The position numbers were made by a program, and so were the translations under genes. A stretch of 64,000 nucleotides of DNA, taken from Streptomyces griseomycini. Its GTDB lineage: Bacteria; Actinomycetota; Actinomycetes; Streptomycetales; Streptomycetaceae. Within the stretch, counting starts at the first letter, position 1. Every line of letters starts with the position of its first letter. Below the pieces are notes generated by a model. The model made no database searches. It had not been told where the DNA came from and saw only the letters and a program-made list of their open reading frames with translations. Location: positions 620,183-684,182 of the forward strand of contig NZ_JACHJI010000003.1 of the NCBI RefSeq assembly GCF_014203535.1. Direction: 5' to 3'. This document shows, in pieces, positions 40,011-50,429 of this stretch.

Positions 40011-40664
40011 TCAGCGTCGCCGGTGCGTCGCGTACGGCGCCGCGCGGTGGGCGGCCGGCCGCGGACCCGGCCCGGTGAGCCAACGCACGGCGGGCACCGG
40101 CGAGACGCGCATCGACGTGGTGAGCCGGACCGCCGGGCGCGTGGCCAGCCGTACGGCCGCGAAGGCGACGACCGCGCCGAGGAGCAGCCCCACGACCACG
40201 TCGTGCGGGTAGTGCACGCCGACGAACACCCGGGAGAAGGCCATGAGCAGGGCCAGCGGCGCGGTCAGCCAGACGAGCGCCCGCCGGACCAGGACCAGGG
40301 CGAGGGCCGAGGCGCCCGCGATCGTGGCGTGGTTGCTGGGGAACGACCAGTCGCCGTGCGGCGGGCACTCGGCCAGGGACGGGACGGCGCCGGCGACCGC
40401 CCGGCACGGACGCTCCTGGGTGACAACGGACTTCAGCACCTCGCTGCACACGTACGCCCCAGCCGTGGCCAGAGGTGCAAGGACCGCGATCGCGAACGCG
40501 CGGTGGTCGGCGCGCCGGGCCCGCCACCAGCCGAGGACGAACAGCGCGACGAAGACCAGGAGTCCGGCCTCCGTTCCGATCTCGGCCGTGTGCCGCACCC
40601 ATGACGGGGTGTCGTGCGCGAAGTCGGTGATGTCGCGGTAGAGCCCGCTGTCCACGAAGTCCAT
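40011..40664 (-). CDS. PAP2-family membrane phosphatase
   Basis: 217 residues with about five membrane helices. The three PAP2 motifs are present: KSVVTQERPC (K-x6-RP), WSFPSNHATIAGA (PSNH) and SRVFVGVHYPHDVVVG (SR-x5-H-x3-D). Such enzymes remove phosphate from lipid phosphates such as undecaprenyl pyrophosphate or phosphatidate on the outer membrane face. A ~35-residue basic tail follows. ATG 40664 (MDFVDSGLY) is preferred over an upstream ATG that would add 73 non-conserved residues. Confidence 0.92.
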   Translation of the reverse strand: MDFVDSGLYRDITDFAHDTPSWVRHTAEIGTEAGLLVFVALFVLGWWRARRADHRAFAIAVLAPLATAGAYVCSEVLKSVVTQERPCRAVAGAVPSLAECPPHGDWSFPSNHATIAGASALALVLVRRALVWLTAPLALLMAFSRVFVGVHYPHDVVVGLLLGAVVAFAAVRLATRPAVRLTTSMRVSPVPAVRWLTGPGPRPAAHRAAPYATHRRR

Positions 40665-40839
40665 GGTCACGGACCGTAGGCGAGGGGGCGGGACGGTCAC
40701 ACCCCGCGATCGTCGGGTGCCGTACCTGACGAAAGACAGGGGCGGCAGGGCGGTTACCGGGATGATGATCCGGAAAAGTTGTGAGTCTTGGCGGCGGGTG
40801 GGACAAGCGAACGCACCGATCTCTCGTACAGTTTGCGCC

Positions 40840-41688
40840 GTGGGATCTCTGCGCAATCCGGTCGGGCCGCTTCCCTCCTCCATCTACTGGCGAAGGAGGG
40901 TCGTACTGCTGGCCGTACTGGCCCTGTTGGCGCTGCTGGTCACCTGGGTGGTCACCGCGGGCGGCGGGGGCGGCGACGGCGGCGGGAACGGGGCCAACGG
41001 CAAGAATCCCGCGCCGTCCATCACTCCGGGACCGTCGGGTTCCGGACCGGCGATCAGTCAGGCCCCGGGCGGGCGCGACGAGCCGGGTTCCGGCGGGTCC
41101 GGCGGGTCAGGCGGCTCGTCGTCCGGGAGCGGGGACGACGGGGCGGGCGGCGACCCCGCGGACTCCGGTGGCGCCGGCGGCTCGGGCGGCGGTGCGGGCG
41201 GCGGTGCGGGCGGCGGCTCCGAGGGCGGTACGTCGTCCGGGGTCGGCGCGGGTGACGCGCTGCCGGCCGGATCCGGGTCCGGACTTCCCAACTGCACGGC
41301 GAGCGCGGTCAAGTTGAGCCTGCGCAGTGCCCGCAACGCCTACGACCCCGGTCTGACGCCCACGTTCCTGCTGACCGCGCGGAACGTGTCCGACGGTGAC
41401 TGCAAGGTCGATCTCGGGCCGGACAACACGGTGTTGACGGTCACTCAGGCGAGCGGCGACGACCCGTACTGGGCGTCGGACGACTGCCCCGAGGGCGCAC
41501 GGAGCCTGGTGTTCCGGGTACCGGCCGGCGAGAGCATCACGTACACCGTGAAGTGGGACCGCAAGCCGAGCGCCCCGCAGTGCGCGACGCCGCCGGCGGG
41601 GTCGGCCGGCGCGGGGACGTACCTGGTGGAGGCCAAGGCGCCGGGGTTCGCGAAGCTGCAGACGTCGTTCGTGCTGGAGAAGGACTGA
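40840..41688 (+). CDS. Membrane-anchored protein with Gly/Ser linker and DUF4232-like extracytoplasmic domain
   Basis: 282 residues. One TM helix (RRRVVLLAVLALLALLVTWV) is followed by a ~120-residue Gly/Ser/Asp-rich linker. The C-terminal beta-rich domain (CTASAVKLSLRSARNAYDPG, PTFLLTARNVSDGDCKVDLG, SITYTVKWDRKPSAPQC) contains four Cys, probably in disulphides. The linker should carry the domain across the thick wall. Start GTG 40840; TACAGT (40827-40832) lies so close that the mRNA may be leaderless. The gene is convergent with disA across a hairpin. Function unknown. Confidence 0.8.
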   Translation: MGSLRNPVGPLPSSIYWRRRVVLLAVLALLALLVTWVVTAGGGGGDGGGNGANGKNPAPSITPGPSGSGPAISQAPGGRDEPGSGGSGGSGGSSSGSGDDGAGGDPADSGGAGGSGGGAGGGAGGGSEGGTSSGVGAGDALPAGSGSGLPNCTASAVKLSLRSARNAYDPGLTPTFLLTARNVSDGDCKVDLGPDNTVLTVTQASGDDPYWASDDCPEGARSLVFRVPAGESITYTVKWDRKPSAPQCATPPAGSAGAGTYLVEAKAPGFAKLQTSFVLEKD

Positions 41689-41690
41689 GC

Positions 41691-41711
41691 GGGTGCCGGG
41701 CGCCGGCACCC
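41691..41711. terminator. Hairpin between convergent genes
   Basis: A 9-bp stem (41691-41699 with 41703-41711) with a 3-base loop lies just after the DUF4232-like gene's stop and before the disA stop on the other strand. Confidence 0.6.
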
Positions 41712-41730
41712 ACTGACGCGCGGGAGGGGC

Positions 41731-42855
41731 TCAGACGTACCGCTCGAGGATCGAGCTCTCCGCCAGCCTCGACAGGCCCTCGCGGACGCTGCGCGCCCGG
41801 GCCTCGCCGACGCCGTCCACCGTCTGGAGGTCGTCCACGCTGGCGGCGAGCAGCTTCTGCAGTCCGCCGAAGTGCTCCACCAGGCGGTCGATGATCGCGC
41901 CGGGCAGCCGCGGCACCTTGGCCAGCAGCCGGAAGCCGCGCGGTGACACCGCCGAGTCCAGGGTCTCGGGGGAGCCGGTGTAGCCCAGGGCGCGGGCCAC
42001 GGTCGGCAGTTCCAGGAGTTCCGCGTGGGTGAGCGCGTCCAGCTCGTGCAGGGCCTCGTCGACCGTGCGGGAGCGCTTGGCGGTGGGCTCGGGGACGTAG
42101 TCCCGGACGACGAGCTCGCGCTCCGGCTCCACGCCCGCGATCAACTCGTCGAGCTGGAGGGCGAGGAGACGGCCGTCGGTGCCCAGTTCGACCACGTACT
42201 CGGCGATCTCGGTGGCGATGCGGCGCACCATCTCCAGCCGCTGCGCGACCGCCGAGACGTCCCGGACGGTCACCAGGTCCTCGATCTCCAGCGCCGACAG
42301 CGTGCCCGCGACCTCGTCGAGGCGGAGCTTGTAGCGCTCCAGCGTGGCGAGGGCCTGGTTGGCGCGGGACAGGATCGCCGCCGAGTCCTCCAGGACCCGG
42401 CGGTGGCCGTCGACGTAGAGCGCGATCAGGCGCATCGACTGGGAGACCGAGACGACCGGGAAGCCGACCTGCTTGGAGACCCGGTCGGCGGTGCGGTGCC
42501 GGGTGCCGGTCTCCTCGGTCGGGATCGTCGGGTCCGGCACGAGCTGGACGCCCGCCCGCAGGATCTTGGACAGGTCGGACGACAGCACGATGCCGCCGTC
42601 CAGCTTGCACAGCTCGCGCAGCCGGGTCGCGGTGAACTCGACGTCCAGCACGAAGCCGCCGCTGCACAGCGACTCGACGGTCTTGTCGGAACCGAGCACG
42701 ATCAGACCGCCGGTGTTGCCGCGGAGCACGCGCTCCAGGCCGTCACGCAGGGTGGTGCCGGGTGCCACGGCGCTCAGCGAGGCGCGCATCAGGCCATCGG
42801 AGCCGGCACTCCCACCGGACTTTCCGGGAGCCGCTGCCCGGTCGTTGGCTGCCAC
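41731..42855 (-). CDS. disA: DNA-integrity scanning diadenylate cyclase DisA
   Basis: 374 residues. It makes c-di-AMP from two ATP. The DAC domain carries [10 protein letters not shown] (the DGA motif in its Streptomyces DGG form, ~86) and [10 protein letters not shown] (RHR ~119-121). A helical spine follows, then the C-terminal helix-hairpin-helix DNA-binding domain ([30 protein letters not shown]). It binds branched DNA, which lowers its activity. GTG 42855 with GGAGG at the right distance is chosen; the reading extends upstream to 42930 without conserved residues. radA is 115 bp upstream on the same strand. Confidence 0.97.
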   Translation of the reverse strand: MAANDRAAAPGKSGGSAGSDGLMRASLSAVAPGTTLRDGLERVLRGNTGGLIVLGSDKTVESLCSGGFVLDVEFTATRLRELCKLDGGIVLSSDLSKILRAGVQLVPDPTIPTEETGTRHRTADRVSKQVGFPVVSVSQSMRLIALYVDGHRRVLEDSAAILSRANQALATLERYKLRLDEVAGTLSALEIEDLVTVRDVSAVAQRLEMVRRIATEIAEYVVELGTDGRLLALQLDELIAGVEPERELVVRDYVPEPTAKRSRTVDEALHELDALTHAELLELPTVARALGYTGSPETLDSAVSPRGFRLLAKVPRLPGAIIDRLVEHFGGLQKLLAASVDDLQTVDGVGEARARSVREGLSRLAESSILERYV

Positions 42856-42970
42856 TGCACTCCTCCGGTCGCAGGTTCTGGGGCGCCCCCGTTCAGGGCT
42901 CCCGACCTGATCCGAACGAGAGACCCTCACCGCACTCGGTTCGTACGGACGGGCGAGACCTGGGCAAAGT

Positions 42971-44380
42971 CTACCGGCGGTCCTCCTCCTCCCGTGGGGC
43001 CTCTCGGCGACGGGAGCGCGGAAGGACGCGCAGCGCGTCCCCTATGTCCGCGACTTCCAGGACCTTCATCCCCGGCGGGGTCTTGCCCGGGTCACCCGGT
43101 ACCAGGGCGTGTGTGAAGCCCAGGCGGTGCGCTTCGGCGAGCCTGCGCTGGACGCCCGTGACCCGTCTCACCTCGCCGGCCAGGCCGACCTCGCCGATCG
43201 CGACCAGGTTCTTCGGCAACGGTGTGTCGCTCGCCGCCGAGGCCAGGGCGAGCGCGACGGCCAGGTCCGCGGCGGGCTCCGAGAGCTTCACCCCGCCGAC
43301 CGTCGCGGAGTAGATGTCCCGTTTGCCCAGGGCGCTGATGCGGCCGCGCTGTTCCAGCACCGCCAGCATCATCGACACGCGCGAGGTCTCCAGGCCGGAC
43401 GTGGTGCGCCGGGGGGAGGGGATCTGCGAGTCGACCGTGAGCGCCTGCACTTCGGCGACCAGGGGGCGGCGGCCCTCCAGGGTGACGGTCAGGCAGGTGC
43501 CCGGGACCGGCTCGTCGCGGCGGGTCAGGAAGAGTCCGCTCGGGTCCGCGAGGCCCGTGATGCCCTCGTCGTGCAGTTCGAAGCAGCCGACCTCGTCGGT
43601 GGTGCCGTAGCGGTTCTTGACGCCGCGCACCAGGCGCAGGCGCGCGTGCCGGTCGCCCTCGAAGTGCAGGACGACGTCCACCAGGTGCTCCAGCAGGCGC
43701 GGACCGGCGATCGCGCCGTCCTTCGTGACGTGCCCCACGAGGAGCGTGGACATGCCGCGCTCCTTGGAGGCCCGGATCAGCGCGCCGGCCACCTCGCGGA
43801 CCTGGGCCATGCCGCCCGGGGCGCCGTCGATCTCCGGGGACGCCACCGTCTGCACCGAGTCCAGGATCAGCAGGGACGGCTTGACCGCGTCCAGGTGGCC
43901 GAGGACGGCGGACAGGTCCGTCTCGGCGGCGAGGTACAGGTGGTCGTCGATGGCGTGGATGCGGTCGGCGCGCAGCCGGACCTGGCTCGCCGACTCCTCG
44001 CCGGTGACGTAGAGCGTGCGGTGCTCGTCGCTCGCCGACTTGGCCGCCACGTCGAGCAGCAGGGTGGACTTGCCGACGCCGGGCTCGCCCGCGACGAGCA
44101 CCACGGCCCCGGGGACCAGTCCGCCGCCGAGCACCCGGTCCAGCTCGGGCACCCCGGTGGAGCGGGCGGTGGCCTGGCGGCCGTCGACCTGGCCGATGGG
44201 CAGGGCGGAGGTGGTGACCCGCCCCGGGGCCGTCGTACGGACCGCGGGCGCGCCGTACTCCTCGATCGTCCCCCAGGCCTGGCACTCGGGGCAGCGGCCG
44301 AGCCACTTGGCCGTCTGCCAGCCGCACTCGGTGCAGCGGTAGGACGGGCGGTCCTTGGAGGTCTTGGTACGGGCAGCCAT
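42971..44380 (-). CDS. radA: DNA repair helicase-like ATPase RadA
   Basis: 469 residues. The N-terminal zinc finger has C16-x2-C19-x10-C30-x2-C33. The RecA-like domain has Walker [25 protein letters not shown] and the RadA signature [11 protein letters not shown]. The C-terminal Lon-like fold ([32 protein letters not shown]) is complete. It drives branch migration in recombination and, in Bacillus and mycobacteria, binds and inhibits DisA. The pairing with disA here fits that link. Confidence 0.97.
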   Translation of the reverse strand: MAARTKTSKDRPSYRCTECGWQTAKWLGRCPECQAWGTIEEYGAPAVRTTAPGRVTTSALPIGQVDGRQATARSTGVPELDRVLGGGLVPGAVVLVAGEPGVGKSTLLLDVAAKSASDEHRTLYVTGEESASQVRLRADRIHAIDDHLYLAAETDLSAVLGHLDAVKPSLLILDSVQTVASPEIDGAPGGMAQVREVAGALIRASKERGMSTLLVGHVTKDGAIAGPRLLEHLVDVVLHFEGDRHARLRLVRGVKNRYGTTDEVGCFELHDEGITGLADPSGLFLTRRDEPVPGTCLTVTLEGRRPLVAEVQALTVDSQIPSPRRTTSGLETSRVSMMLAVLEQRGRISALGKRDIYSATVGGVKLSEPAADLAVALALASAASDTPLPKNLVAIGEVGLAGEVRRVTGVQRRLAEAHRLGFTHALVPGDPGKTPPGMKVLEVADIGDALRVLPRSRRREAPREEEDRR

Positions 44381-44947
44381 GCGAAAAAGGTAACGGCCGG
44401 AACTGACAACGCGCCCCGGGCACCCCGCACCCCCGGTCGCCACCCGCGTCCCACCGCGCCCCGCACGGACCGCGCCCCGCCGCCCGCCCGGCGCCCGTGC
44501 GACCCCTCGGGTCCGGGCCACGGGCACCGGGCGGGCGGGAACGGCGGCACCCGGCGACGGAGACGTGTCGGGGGAGGACGGGCCGTCTCCGGGCGACACC
44601 GGCCACCGCACCGGCGGGCGCCCCGTGCCACCGCCGCCGGCCGGTGCCCGTGCGGTCGCTCCGGGCAGGGGTCCGGCTGCCGGGCGGCCGGCGTCGGGGG
44701 AGGGGCCGGTGCCGGGAGAGGGGAGGCGGCGTCCGGAGACGGACCCGTGCCCGGAGGGAAGGGCTGTCGGCGGGGGACGGGGCGGTGGTCCCGGGCGGTG
44801 CCGTTCGTGGGGCCGGGCCGGGCGGTTCCGCGCCCGGTTCGGTCAGCGAAAGGTTCCTGTCCTCGTTTGAGGGATCGTTTCACCCGTACGGATTAAAAGT
44901 GCGCAGGGCTCCGGGAGAGGCCGCTCCGAGCCGCCTACGGTCGCCGG
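44381..44947. other. 567-bp GC-rich intergenic region
   Basis: Divergent gap between radA and the sigma-like fusion gene. It is Pro/Gly/Arg-coding-like in every frame, and no ORF in it has convincing protein character. The last ~90 bases turn AT-richer; TTGAGG (44867-44872) and ATTAAA (44892-44897), 19 bp apart, are a weak promoter candidate for the rightward gene. Confidence 0.4.
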
Positions 44948-46690
44948 ATGACGAGCAGTGGCCCGGAGACCCCGACCCGTATGACCGGCGCGCACCGGGC
45001 GCACCGGGAGGTGCGTGACCGTGGGGCCGCGCGCACGCTGGCGCAGCGGCCGCCCGCGCGCCACGAACCGTACCTGGACGGTCTGTTCACCTACTGCCTG
45101 TCCGTGCTGTGCGACCACGACGAGGCGGTCGCCGCCCTGGCCGACGTCCTCGTGCTCGCGGAGCGCCGCGGCCGGCACGTCCCGGACGCGCCCGAGGAGT
45201 GCCGGGCCTGGCTGTACGCGCTGGCCCGCTGGGCCTGTCTGCGCAAGCTGGCGGAGGCCAAGCAGAAACGTCAGGCCACCCACGCCGCGGGCCGCGCCGA
45301 CCGGCGGCGGAAGGCCCGGACCGCCACCGCCCCGGCCGTCTCCGAGGAGGTCCGGGAGCAGCGCCGGCGCGAACTGGCACTGCTGGCCTGGCCGGAGGCC
45401 GCCGGCACCACCCCGGAGCAGCGCGAGGCGCTGGAACTCGCCGTACGCCACCATCTCGCCGCCCCCGAGCTCGCCGCCGTGCTCGGCATGCAGCCGGCCG
45501 CCGCCCGCGAACTGCTCGCCTCCGCGGCCTGCGAGGTCGAACGCACCCGCGCGGCGCTCGCCGTCGTCGAGACCGGGGCCTGCCCCGGCGTGGCGCATCT
45601 CACCGGCGACCACCAGCTCGTGCTCGGCACCGCCCTGCGCCGGGAGCTCGTCCGGCACGTCGACGACTGCCCGCGCTGCCGCCGCACCGCCGAGCGGGCC
45701 GTCCCCGGCCGCTGGCCCGGCACCAGCGTCACGCCGGACGCGCTGCCCGTCCTGCCGGTGCCGGGTGCGGCCCTGCACGCCGCCATGGCCCACCACCCGC
45801 GCGGGCGTGCCGCCGCGCCCCGCTTCGACCGGCGCGGCTTCCCGGTGGACCCCAAGGACCGCGTCGCCCGCAGGGACCGCCTGCGCGCGCGTGCCGTCAC
45901 GACGACGGTCGTCGCCACCGTGGTCGCCGCGCCCGTGCTCGCCCTGTGGGCCGCCTACCGGGGCACCCCCGTCGGGGAGGCCCAGGACGGCCGCTCGGCC
46001 TCCGCACGGGAGGACGGCGGTCCCGTCGACCTCGACGGCGAAGGGGCGGGCGGCTACGAGAACGCCGGCAACGCCAGCACCCGGCCCGGCCCCCGGTTCG
46101 ACAAGGACGGCAGGGCGGACGTGTCCGTGGAGGTCGTCGGCGTCGCCCGCGACGGGCGCGAGGGTGCCGCCGCGCTGGGCGTCACGGCCGGTCACACCGG
46201 CGACACCACGCTGATCACCCTCACCGCGACGGGCTCCGAGCCGGTCCGCTGGTCCGCGTCCACGGGAGCGTCCTGGCTCTACCTGAGCCGGTCGTCGGGA
46301 ACGCTCGCCCCCGGCGAGTCCTCGACGATCAAGGTGTACGTCGACCAGCTCCGCGAGCCGTCGGGGCACTGGAAGGCGACCGTGGCGGTCTCACCCGCCG
46401 GCGCGGTCGTCACCATCGGCGGCTACGGCACCGCCCCCGGTCCCGGCGGCGGCCCGCACCCCGGGCACCCCGGAGGCCCGGGCACCGAGCCCCCCGGCAC
46501 CCCGAGCGGCCCTCCCCCGTCGTCGCCCGGCCCGGACCCGGCGCCCACCACGCCGGCGCCCCCGGAGCCCACGCCGAGCGATCCTCCGCCCGCGCCCGGC
46601 CCGGAACCCACGCCCGGCGGGACCGCCCCGGCCGACCCGGCGGGCCCGCCGTCTGCGCCCGCGGACGGCGGCGACCCGGCCCCGTCGTAG
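44948..46690 (+). CDS. Sigma-like / zinc-finger / TM / BACON-domain fusion protein
   Basis: 580 residues. Residues ~40-110 look like sigma-70 region 2 (LDGLFTYCLSVLCDHDEAVA, CRAWLYALARWACLRKLAEA). Residues ~145-200 look like region 4 (TTPEQREALELAVRHHLAAP, AAVLGMQPAAARELLASAAC). An anti-sigma-like zinc motif H-x3-C-x2-C follows (RHVDDCPRCRRTAE), then one TM helix (AVTTTVVATVVAAPVLALWA). Outside lie a BACON-type beta domain (VRWSASTGASWLYLSRSSGT, APGESSTIKVYVDQLREPSG) and a ~90-residue Pro-rich tail. It could be a membrane-tethered sigma-like regulator; the sigma regions are degenerate and may not bind DNA. Confidence 0.75.
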   Translation: MTSSGPETPTRMTGAHRAHREVRDRGAARTLAQRPPARHEPYLDGLFTYCLSVLCDHDEAVAALADVLVLAERRGRHVPDAPEECRAWLYALARWACLRKLAEAKQKRQATHAAGRADRRRKARTATAPAVSEEVREQRRRELALLAWPEAAGTTPEQREALELAVRHHLAAPELAAVLGMQPAAARELLASAACEVERTRAALAVVETGACPGVAHLTGDHQLVLGTALRRELVRHVDDCPRCRRTAERAVPGRWPGTSVTPDALPVLPVPGAALHAAMAHHPRGRAAAPRFDRRGFPVDPKDRVARRDRLRARAVTTTVVATVVAAPVLALWAAYRGTPVGEAQDGRSASAREDGGPVDLDGEGAGGYENAGNASTRPGPRFDKDGRADVSVEVVGVARDGREGAAALGVTAGHTGDTTLITLTATGSEPVRWSASTGASWLYLSRSSGTLAPGESSTIKVYVDQLREPSGHWKATVAVSPAGAVVTIGGYGTAPGPGGGPHPGHPGGPGTEPPGTPSGPPPSSPGPDPAPTTPAPPEPTPSDPPPAPGPEPTPGGTAPADPAGPPSAPADGGDPAPS

Positions 46691-46702
46691 GCCGCGGAGG
46701 GG

Positions 46703-47566
46703 TCAGGCGGGGTCCGCCGGATGCGGGGCCAGCAGGGGCAGTTGCGCGGCCAGCCGCTCCTCGCACAGCTCGACCAGACGGTCGTAGCCGGCCTTGCCCA
46801 TCAGCTCGGTCAGCTCCGCCCGGTAGGAGACGTACACCGGTTCCCCGGCGCCGTGCGCCGAGGTCGCCGAGGTGCACCACCAGTGCAGGTCGTGGCCGCC
46901 CGGACCCCAGCCGCGGCGGTCGTACTCGCCGATCGACACCTGCAGCACGCGCGTGTCGTCGGGCCGGTCGATCCAGTCGTAGGTCCGCCGGATCGGCAGC
47001 TGCCAGCACACGTCCGGCTTGGTCTCCAGCGGCTCGCGGCCCTCCCTGAGGGCGAGGATGTGCAGCGAGCAGCCCATGCCGCCCGCGAAACCCGGCCGGT
47101 TCTGGAAGATGCACGAGCCCTGGAAGGGCCGGGTCTGGCGGTCGCCGTCCTCGTCCTCGGAGACCCAGCCGTTCCTCGTGCCCTCCTCGTGGTGCTGCCA
47201 GATGTCCGGTGTGAGCCTCGCCACATGTCCGGCGACCCGCTTCTCGTCGTCCTCGTCCGAGAAGTGGGCACCCAGGGTGCAGCACCCGTCGTCCGCGCGG
47301 CCCGCCTGGATGCCCTGGCAGCCACTGCCGAAGATGCAGTTCCAGCGAGAGGTCAGCCATGTCAGATCGCAGCGGAAGACCTGCTCGTCGTCCGCCGGAT
47401 CAGGAAACTCCACCCACGCACGGGCGAAGTCGAGGCCCTTCTCGTCGTCCGCCGGCGGCTTCCCCGGCGTCTTCGGTGCGGTCACCCGCGAAGAACCTGC
47501 GTCCGGTTCGACCTTCTTGGCCTTCTCGTCCGTCTTCGCGTCCTTCGCCTTTTTCGTCTTTGGCAC
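46703..47566 (-). CDS. Cys-rich conserved protein, possible metal-binding
   Basis: 287 residues. A Lys-rich head ([17 protein letters not shown]) is followed by a compact region with many cysteines: [54 protein letters not shown] and [10 protein letters not shown]. The spaced Cys including a CC pair recall Fe/Zn-chelating domains of the YkgJ type, but the exact family is not certain. No signal peptide is seen, so it is cytoplasmic. GTG 47566 is chosen because upstream residues are low-complexity. Divergent from the Ppx/GppA gene. Confidence 0.72.
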   Translation of the reverse strand: MPKTKKAKDAKTDEKAKKVEPDAGSSRVTAPKTPGKPPADDEKGLDFARAWVEFPDPADDEQVFRCDLTWLTSRWNCIFGSGCQGIQAGRADDGCCTLGAHFSDEDDEKRVAGHVARLTPDIWQHHEEGTRNGWVSEDEDGDRQTRPFQGSCIFQNRPGFAGGMGCSLHILALREGREPLETKPDVCWQLPIRRTYDWIDRPDDTRVLQVSIGEYDRRGWGPGGHDLHWWCTSATSAHGAGEPVYVSYRAELTELMGKAGYDRLVELCEERLAAQLPLLAPHPADPA

Positions 47567-47673
47567 CCGTCCAGGGTAAGTCGCCCGCGTCTCCGCCCGG
47601 GACCGGCCCGTGCGTCGCGGAGGTTGCGCCGAAGGCGGCAGCACACCGCGCTGCGGGCAGTAGCGTTCCGTAC

Positions 47674-48642
47674 ATGAGACTCGGTGTCCTCGACGTGGGT
47701 TCGAACACGGTGCACCTGCTGGTGGTCGACGCGCACCCCGGCGCGTGCCCGCTGCCCGCGCACTCGCACAAGGCCGAACTGCGCCTCGCCCAGCTCCTGG
47801 ACGGCAGCGGGGCCATCGGCCCGGACGGGATCGACCGACTGGTCTCGGTCCTCCACGAGGCGCTCCGGGCCGCCGAGGACAAAGGGGTCGAGGAACTGCT
47901 GCCGTTCGCGACCTCCGCGGTGCGCGACGCGGACAACGCCGACGACGTCCTCAGCCGCGTGCGCGAGGAGACCGGGGTCGAGCTGCAGGTCCTCAGCGGC
48001 GAGGAGGAGGCCCGGCTCACCTTCCTCGCCGCCCGCCGCTGGTTCGGCTGGTCGGCCGGGAAGCTGCTCGTCCTCGACATCGGCGGCGGCTCCCTGGAGA
48101 TCGCCTACGGCATGGACGAGGAGCCCGACGCCGCCGTGTCGCTGCCGCTGGGCGCCGGCCGCCTCACCGCCGGCTGGCTGCCCGGCGACCCGCCGGAGGC
48201 GGAGGACCTCCGCGCGCTGCGCCGCCACGTCCGCACCGAGATCGCCCGCACGGTCGGCGAGTTCAGCCGCCTCGGGGCGCCCGACCACGTGGTGGCCACC
48301 TCCAAGACCTTCAAGCAGCTCGCCCGGATCGCCGGTGCGCCCGGCTCCGCCGAGGGCCCGTACGTCCAGCGCGAGCTGAAGCGGGAGTCCCTGGAGGGCT
48401 GGGTGCCCCGGCTCGCCGCCATGACCGCCGCGGAGCGCGCCGAACTGCCCGGCGTCTCCGAGGGCCGCGCGGGCCAGCTGCTCGCCGGGGCCCTGGTCGC
48501 GGAGGGCGCGATGGACCTGTTCGGCGTGGAACGCCTGGAGATCTGCCCGTGGGCGCTCCGCGAGGGCGTCATCCTGCGCCGCCTGGACCACATGGGGCCG
48601 GGGCGGCCGTACGCCGCGGCGCCGAAGGCGGGGGACGGTTAG
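47674..48642 (+). CDS. Ppx/GppA-family phosphatase
   Basis: 322 residues of the ASKHA fold. Phosphate motifs are [20 protein letters not shown] and [29 protein letters not shown] is the catalytic-Glu region. Short actinobacterial members hydrolyse polyphosphate or pppGpp; the short length, without a C-terminal HD domain, fits the Ppx1/2 type. ATG 47674. The next gene follows after 177 bp in the same direction. Confidence 0.92.
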   Translation: MRLGVLDVGSNTVHLLVVDAHPGACPLPAHSHKAELRLAQLLDGSGAIGPDGIDRLVSVLHEALRAAEDKGVEELLPFATSAVRDADNADDVLSRVREETGVELQVLSGEEEARLTFLAARRWFGWSAGKLLVLDIGGGSLEIAYGMDEEPDAAVSLPLGAGRLTAGWLPGDPPEAEDLRALRRHVRTEIARTVGEFSRLGAPDHVVATSKTFKQLARIAGAPGSAEGPYVQRELKRESLEGWVPRLAAMTAAERAELPGVSEGRAGQLLAGALVAEGAMDLFGVERLEICPWALREGVILRRLDHMGPGRPYAAAPKAGDG

Positions 48643-48819
48643 CTCGATCACACGGCCCCCGGGCGGACGGACCGCCCGGAGGACGGACGGGCGGGCCCCG
48701 TCCCGCGGTCTGCCCTGCGGACACGCGGCTCCGGCGGCGACGGGGAGCCCTGGCCGAAGCCGGTCGCCCGGCGCCCGCCCGCCGCCCGTCCGCCGAACGC
48801 ACCCCGTACCCTGTCCCTC

Positions 48820-49653
48820 GTGGCAGAACCAGCGGTGCGCATCCCGGATGCGAAGGTCGCTCTGTCGACGGCCTCCGTCTATCCGGAGTCGACGGCGACG
48901 GCCTTCGAGATCGCCGCACGCCTCGGGTACGACGGCGTCGAGGTCATGGTGTGGACCGACCCGGTCAGCCAGGACGTCGAGGCGCTGCGCCGGCTCAGCG
49001 ACTACCACCGCATCCCCATCCTGGCCGTGCACGCCCCCTGCCTGCTCATCACGCAGCGCGTGTGGTCCACCGACCCCTGGACCAAGCTCCAGCGGGCCCG
49101 GGCCGCGGCCGAGAAGCTCGGCGCCGGCACCGTCGTCGTCCACCCGCCCTTCCGCTGGCAGCGGCAGTACGCCCGCGACTTCGTGGACGGGATCTGGCGG
49201 ATGGCGAACGAGACGGACGTGCGGTTCGCCGTCGAGAACATGTACCCCTGGCGCTACCGGGACCGCGAGATGCTGGCGTACGCCCCCGACTGGGACGTCA
49301 CCAAGGAGGACTACCGCCACTTCACGATCGACCTCAGCCACGCCTCGACCGCCCGCACCGACACCCTGCAGATGATCGACCGCATGGGCGACCGCCTCGG
49401 CCACGTCCACCTCGCCGACGGCAAGGGCTCGGCCAAGGACGAGCACCTCGTGCCCGGCCGGGGCGACCAGCCCTGCGCCGAGGTGCTGGAGCGCCTCGCG
49501 CTCGGCGGCTTCGACGGCCACGTCGTCATCGAGGTCAACACCCGCCGCGCCATGTCGAGCGCGGAGCGCGAGGCCGACCTGGCCGAGGCGCTGGCGTTCA
49601 CCCGCCTGCACCTGGCCTCCGCCTCCTCCGCGGCCCGGGCGCCGCGGCGATGA
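48820..49653 (+). CDS. Sugar-phosphate isomerase/epimerase-like TIM-barrel protein
   Basis: 277 residues of the xylose-isomerase-like AP-endonuclease-2 fold. Strand ends carry the expected metal-site residues: [61 protein letters not shown] and [10 protein letters not shown]. The substrate is unknown. GTG 48820. It is coupled to the TetR gene by ATGA (49650-49653), so the regulator may control this enzyme's own expression. Confidence 0.88.
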   Translation: MAEPAVRIPDAKVALSTASVYPESTATAFEIAARLGYDGVEVMVWTDPVSQDVEALRRLSDYHRIPILAVHAPCLLITQRVWSTDPWTKLQRARAAAEKLGAGTVVVHPPFRWQRQYARDFVDGIWRMANETDVRFAVENMYPWRYRDREMLAYAPDWDVTKEDYRHFTIDLSHASTARTDTLQMIDRMGDRLGHVHLADGKGSAKDEHLVPGRGDQPCAEVLERLALGGFDGHVVIEVNTRRAMSSAEREADLAEALAFTRLHLASASSAARAPRR

Positions 49654-50297
49654 CCGGCGTCGCCGCGAGCGACGGCCCGGACGCGTCCGCGCGGCCGAAC
49701 GGCACCCCCCGGCGCCGCGGCCGCCCCCCGCGCACGGAGTCGGCCGGCACCCGCGACCGCATCCTCGCCGCGGCCCGCGAGGAGTTCTCCGAGCGCGGGT
49801 ACGAGAAGACGTCCGTACGGGGCATCGCCAAGTCGGCCGGGGTCGACTCCGCGCTGGTGCACCACTACTTCGGCACCAAGGAGCAGGTGTTCGAGGCGGC
49901 CGTCGAGGTCGCCTTCGCACCCGCCCTCAAGGCCCGGGACACGGTGCTCGACGGCCCGCTCGACGAGGTGGGCGAGCGGATGACCCGGATGATCCTCGGT
50001 CTCTGGGAGAACCCGGTCACCCGGGCCCCGCTGCTCGCGATCGTCCGCTCCGCCGTGAACAACGAGACCGCGGCCGGCGTCTTCCGCCGGCTGATCGCCT
50101 CGCAGCTGCTGCGCCGCATCGCGGGACAGCTCGACCTGCCGGACGCGGAGCTGCGCGCGGAGCTCGCCGCCGCGCAACTGGTCGGGATCGCGATGATCCG
50201 GTACGTGATCAAGGTGGAGCCGCTGGCGTCGGCGGATCCGGAGGAGATCGTCAGACGGGTGGCACCGGTGGTGCAGGGGCACCTCACCCGCCCCTGA
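49650..50297 (+). CDS. TetR-family transcriptional regulator
   Basis: 215 residues. A ~30-residue Arg/Pro-rich tail precedes the helix-turn-helix [41 protein letters not shown]. The C-terminal domain follows the common actinobacterial pattern [20 protein letters not shown]. It is translationally coupled to the isomerase-like gene. The ligand is unknown. Confidence 0.9.
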   Translation: MTGVAASDGPDASARPNGTPRRRGRPPRTESAGTRDRILAAAREEFSERGYEKTSVRGIAKSAGVDSALVHHYFGTKEQVFEAAVEVAFAPALKARDTVLDGPLDEVGERMTRMILGLWENPVTRAPLLAIVRSAVNNETAAGVFRRLIASQLLRRIAGQLDLPDAELRAELAAAQLVGIAMIRYVIKVEPLASADPEEIVRRVAPVVQGHLTRP

Positions 50298-50429
50298 CAC
50301 CTCCGCGGACCGAGACATGCGTCCCGCATTCCGGACACCTCGTCCCGCCCTCTGGATGACCGGCGTACGCTCGGTGCAGTCAGAACTCTCTGGCCGACAC
50401 TCCCCGAAGGTCTGAAGGAGCGAGCGACG

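Noticed and set aside
44497..44947. Possible gene upstream of the sigma-like fusion
   Set aside because: All frames give Pro/Gly/Arg-rich low-complexity sequence with no RBS-supported start or recognisable motif.
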